From Desulfobacterales bacterium (GTDB lineage: Bacteria > Desulfobacterota > Desulfobacteria > Desulfobacterales > Desulfobacteraceae): 7,536 nt of DNA. The DNA lies in the NCBI GenBank assembly GCA_022361095.1, contig JAKSBO010000313.1, positions 1 to 7,536 of the forward strand, in the 5' to 3' direction. Below, piece after piece: positions 5,304 through 7,536 of this stretch (its first letter is position 1; each line of letters begins with the position of its first letter). The position numbers and the translations under genes were made by a program. Under the pieces are notes generated by a model. The model ran no database searches. It saw only the letters and a list, made by a program, of their open reading frames with translations, and was not told the origin of the DNA.

Positions 5304-7196
5304 ATGAGCCATATCATCGGAATCGATCTGGGTACCACAAACTCCTGCGTATCCATACTCGAAAACAGTAAACCAATTGTGATAACCAACCCCGAAGGGG
5401 GCAGAACCACGCCATCGGTGGTGGCGGTAACCCAAAGCGGGGAGCGTCTGGTGGGGCAGGCAGCCCGGCGCCAGGCCGTCACCAACCCGGAAAATACGGT
5501 GTTTGGTGTTAAACGCTTGATCGGGCGGCATTTTGACTCTCCTGAAGTTCAGGCGGATCTCCCCATTCTTCCTTATAAGATAAAGCAGGCCGACAACGGC
5601 GGGGTGGCTGTTCAGATGAACGGCAAGGGCCATACCCCGGCGGAGATCTCCTCTTTTATTCTGGCCAACATCAAAAAAACGGCCGAAGAATATCTTGGGG
5701 AAAAGGTGACCGACGCCGTGATCACGGTGCCGGCCTACTTTAACGACAGCCAGCGCCAGGCCACAAAGGATGCCGGGAAAATTGCCGGGCTCAATGTGCT
5801 TCGCATCATCAACGAGCCCACAGCCGCATCCCTGGCCTTTGGGCTGGAGAAAAAGGATGAACAGAAGATCGCCGTATTTGATCTTGGGGGCGGTACCTTT
5901 GACATCTCCATCCTGGAGCTTGGCGACGGGGTATTTGAAGTCAAGGCCACCAACGGCGATACCCATCTGGGCGGAGAGGATTTTGACCTGCAGATCGTCA
6001 ACTTTCTGGCCGATGAGTTCAAAAAAGACCAGGCCATTGATCTGCGAAATGATGCCATGGCGCTTCAGCGGCTCAAAGAGGCGGCGGAAAAGGCGAAGCA
6101 GGAACTCTCCGCTTCTTTGGAAACAGAGGTTAATCTCCCCTTTATTACCGCAGACGGCTCGGGGCCGAAACATCTGAATATCAAGCTGACCCGGGCCAAA
6201 GTCGAGCGTCTGGCGGCCGAACTGCTGGACCGGCTGGAAGGGCCGTGTGCCACTGCTGTTAAAGATGCAGGACTTAAATTCAGCGACATCGACAAGGTGA
6301 TCCTTGTGGGCGGCATGACCCGGATGCCGGCGGTTCAGTCCAGGGTGGAAAAGATCTTTGGCAAACCGTCGGACAAAGGGGTAAATCCGGATGAAGTGGT
6401 GGCATTGGGTGCCGCCATCCAGGGCGGAATACTCAAAGGGGATCTGGAAGACGTGCTGCTGCTGGATGTTACGCCCCTGTCCCTGGGGATCGAAACCCTG
6501 GGCGGTGTAATGACAAGGCTGATCGAGAAAAATACCACCATCCCGGTGCAGAAAAGTGAAGTCTTTTCCACGGCGGAAGACAATCAGCCGGCGGTTACCA
6601 TACATGTGCTCCAGGGTGAGCGGGAGATGGCCTCGGACAACAAACTGCTTGGCCGGTTTGAGTTGACCGGTATTGCCGCAGCACCCAGGGGTACGCCCCA
6701 GATTGAGGTAACCTTTGACATTGATGCCAATGGCATTGTCAACGTCTCTGCCAAAGACAAGGCAACGGGCAAGGCGCAGTCCATCCGGATCACGTCTTCC
6801 TCAGGACTTTCCAGGGAAGAGATTGATATGCTGGTTAAAGATGCCCAGCTTCATGCAGACGAGGACAAACGTAAAAAAGCGCTGGTAACGGCTCGAAACC
6901 AGGCCGATCAATTGATCTACCAGGCTGAAAAAATAATCGCCGGCTCACAGGTTCCTGTGGATGCAGATACCCGGGGCCGTTTGGAAGGATTGTCCAATGA
7001 TTTGAAAGAGGCGGTTAAGTCGGACGATGTAAACCGGATAAACACGGCGGCTGAGCGCCTGAACCAGGCCCTGGGCACCATGAGCCAGGCCGCCAATGCC
7101 CAGGGGCCGTCTCCAGGTCACAGCGAAAATGCCGGGAATACAGCGTCCCGGGATGATGACGACATCATTGATGCTGAATATTCAGATGTCGCTTAA
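5304..7196 (+). CDS. dnaK: Molecular chaperone DnaK (Hsp70)
   Basis: A complete 630-residue cytoplasmic Hsp70. DnaK binds exposed hydrophobic segments of client proteins in an ATP cycle driven by a DnaJ partner and a GrpE exchange factor. The nucleotide-binding domain (about 1-380) shows DLGTTNS (8-14), catalytic K70 in [49 protein letters not shown] (193-200, with T198 at the autophosphorylation position) and [12 protein letters not shown]. The hydrophobic linker VLLLDV (384-389) leads to the substrate-binding domain ([25 protein letters not shown]), then the helical lid and a flexible tail ending [14 protein letters not shown] (617-630). GGAGG (5293-5297), 6 nt before ATG 5304, fixes the start. 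Upstream is a TTGACA promoter and downstream a probable terminator, so it appears to be a single-gene transcript. No grpE, dnaJ or hrcA is adjacent. Length and motifs are normal; nothing is missing. Confidence 0.97.
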   Translation: MSHIIGIDLGTTNSCVSILENSKPIVITNPEGGRTTPSVVAVTQSGERLVGQAARRQAVTNPENTVFGVKRLIGRHFDSPEVQADLPILPYKIKQADNGGVAVQMNGKGHTPAEISSFILANIKKTAEEYLGEKVTDAVITVPAYFNDSQRQATKDAGKIAGLNVLRIINEPTAASLAFGLEKKDEQKIAVFDLGGGTFDISILELGDGVFEVKATNGDTHLGGEDFDLQIVNFLADEFKKDQAIDLRNDAMALQRLKEAAEKAKQELSASLETEVNLPFITADGSGPKHLNIKLTRAKVERLAAELLDRLEGPCATAVKDAGLKFSDIDKVILVGGMTRMPAVQSRVEKIFGKPSDKGVNPDEVVALGAAIQGGILKGDLEDVLLLDVTPLSLGIETLGGVMTRLIEKNTTIPVQKSEVFSTAEDNQPAVTIHVLQGEREMASDNKLLGRFELTGIAAAPRGTPQIEVTFDIDANGIVNVSAKDKATGKAQSIRITSSSGLSREEIDMLVKDAQLHADEDKRKKALVTARNQADQLIYQAEKIIAGSQVPVDADTRGRLEGLSNDLKEAVKSDDVNRINTAAERLNQALGTMSQAANAQGPSPGHSENAGNTASRDDDDIIDAEYSDVA

Positions 7197-7211
7197 TGGT
7201 TAATTGCCACC

Positions 7212-7250
7212 ATGGGCTGTTCCGGGCCATCACCGTCCAGAGCAGCCCAT
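7212..7250 (+). terminator. Probable terminator after dnaK
   Basis: Bases 7212-7222 pair with 7240-7250 over 11 positions (ATGGGCTG / CAGCCCAT at the base, one G-U pair higher up) around a 17-nt loop, starting 16 bases after the dnaK stop. CTTTAAAG follows instead of a solid T-run, so termination may be partial. Confidence 0.55.
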
Positions 7251-7452
7251 CTTTAAAGAAGGAGTATAGCCGATATCTGTTTTTTCTGCCGCATAGCGGC
7301 TTCGTTCAACAAATGCATGAACACGGATGTAACGCATCTACTCGAAATTATAGATGGTATTGTAGACAGGGAGATTAAATTTTCTCCTGCGAAACTTTCG
7401 TTACATTCTTGTTTTTTCTTCATTTCTAATATAAACATTTAATACATATTTT
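7251..7452 (+). other. Intergenic stretch without a recognisable gene
   Basis: I see no supported coding gene on either strand: short open frames here run through the terminator or look random. Small dyads are present: GCCGC-ATA-GCGGC (7288-7300, after a T-run), CATCTA / TAGATG (7335-7340 / 7351-7356), and a bulged CAGGGAGA / TCTCCTG stem at about 7367-7389. The last 60 bases are strongly AT-rich, as expected for a promoter region feeding the riboswitch. Confidence 0.4.
7409..7435 (+). promoter_or_regulatory. Possible promoter of the riboswitch transcript
   Basis: TATAAA (7430-7435) is a good -10, and TTGTTT (7409-7414) is a poor -35 at a short 15-bp spacing. The start would fall near 7442, just before the riboswitch. 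Several other AT-rich hexamers nearby could serve, so the exact site is uncertain. Confidence 0.3.
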
Positions 7453-7536
7453 GTTTCGGTGCTTTTCATCTAAATGAAGGGCACAAGAGGGAATCCCGTG
7501 GAAATCGGGAACGGACCCGCCGCTGTGACCGGGGAC
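7453..7536 (+). ncRNA. Cobalamin (B12) riboswitch, 5' part, cut by the window end
   Basis: The sequence carries conserved landmarks of the adenosylcobalamin aptamer in the right order: CGGTGC (7457-7462) opening a hairpin that closes with GGCAC (7480-7484; 11 pairs from 7459-7469 to 7474-7484), then CAAGAGGGAA (7484-7493), CCCGTGGAAATCGGGA (7495-7510), and ACGGACCCGCCGCTGTGACC (7511-7530), the pattern of the family's 'C-G-A/C-CCCGC-ACTGT' core. The remaining aptamer, including the expected B12-box GCCACTG, and the expression platform lie beyond the window. Such elements sit in 5' leaders and lower expression when coenzyme B12 is plentiful. Usual targets are cobalamin or cobalt uptake, cobalamin biosynthesis, or B12-independent isoenzymes; the regulated gene here cannot be seen. 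The element is on the + strand, pointing away from dnaK. Confidence 0.9.

Noticed and set aside
5238..6605. A 455-codon open frame on the - strand, opposite dnaK and its promoter
   Set aside because: Long antisense open frames opposite Hsp70 genes are a known by-product of codon bias in GC-rich dnaK. The translation has no recognisable domain, and the sense strand is an unambiguous DnaK.
7196..7378. A 60-codon open frame overlapping the end of dnaK
   Set aside because: It contains the dnaK terminator hairpin, and its translation looks random.

Overview
The window reads as chromosomal DNA from a free-living bacterium. An anaerobic member of the Desulfobacterota (Desulfobacteraceae-like) is my best guess, based on the general look of the PriA and DnaK proteins, a DUF1847 protein (a family common in anaerobes) and a cobalamin riboswitch. 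That assignment is inference from memory, not from a search. All recognisable genes lie on the + strand.

Layout: (a) 1-234 is the 3' end of a DsbA/thioredoxin-fold oxidoreductase gene. (b) 235-518 is a non-coding gap with two clean hairpins. (c) 519-1163 and 1229-1879 are two small class I SAM-dependent methyltransferases in tandem. (d) 1880-2087 is a regulatory-looking gap with a 12-bp direct repeat spaced 63 bp apart, a perfect 8-bp inverted repeat and a weak promoter. (e) 2088-2741 is a cysteine-rich DUF1847 putative metal-binding protein. (f) 2759-5188 is priA, the replication-restart helicase. (g) 5189-5303 holds an AT-rich inverted repeat and a promoter with a perfect TTGACA -35. (h) 5304-7196 is dnaK, complete, without grpE or dnaJ beside it. 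(i) 7197-7452 holds a probable terminator and otherwise nothing I recognise. (j) From about 7453 to the window end is the 5' part of a cobalamin (B12) riboswitch, whose regulated gene lies beyond the window.

Base composition splits the window. The oxidoreductase end, priA and dnaK are GC-rich (hand count for 4021-4080: 41 of 60 G+C; for 121-180: 38 of 60). The stretch from about 300 to 2750, with the methyltransferases and the DUF1847 gene, is AT-rich (661-720: 19 of 60; 2341-2400: 23 of 60). This suggests an acquired or differently evolving accessory block set between housekeeping genes.

Functionally, priA and dnaK are housekeeping genes (replication restart; protein folding). The methyltransferase substrates cannot be read from sequence. 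I found no convincing previously undescribed multi-gene system. The best candidates for a second look are the repeat/palindrome arrangement upstream of the DUF1847 gene, the paired methyltransferases in the AT-rich block, and the riboswitch at the right edge.
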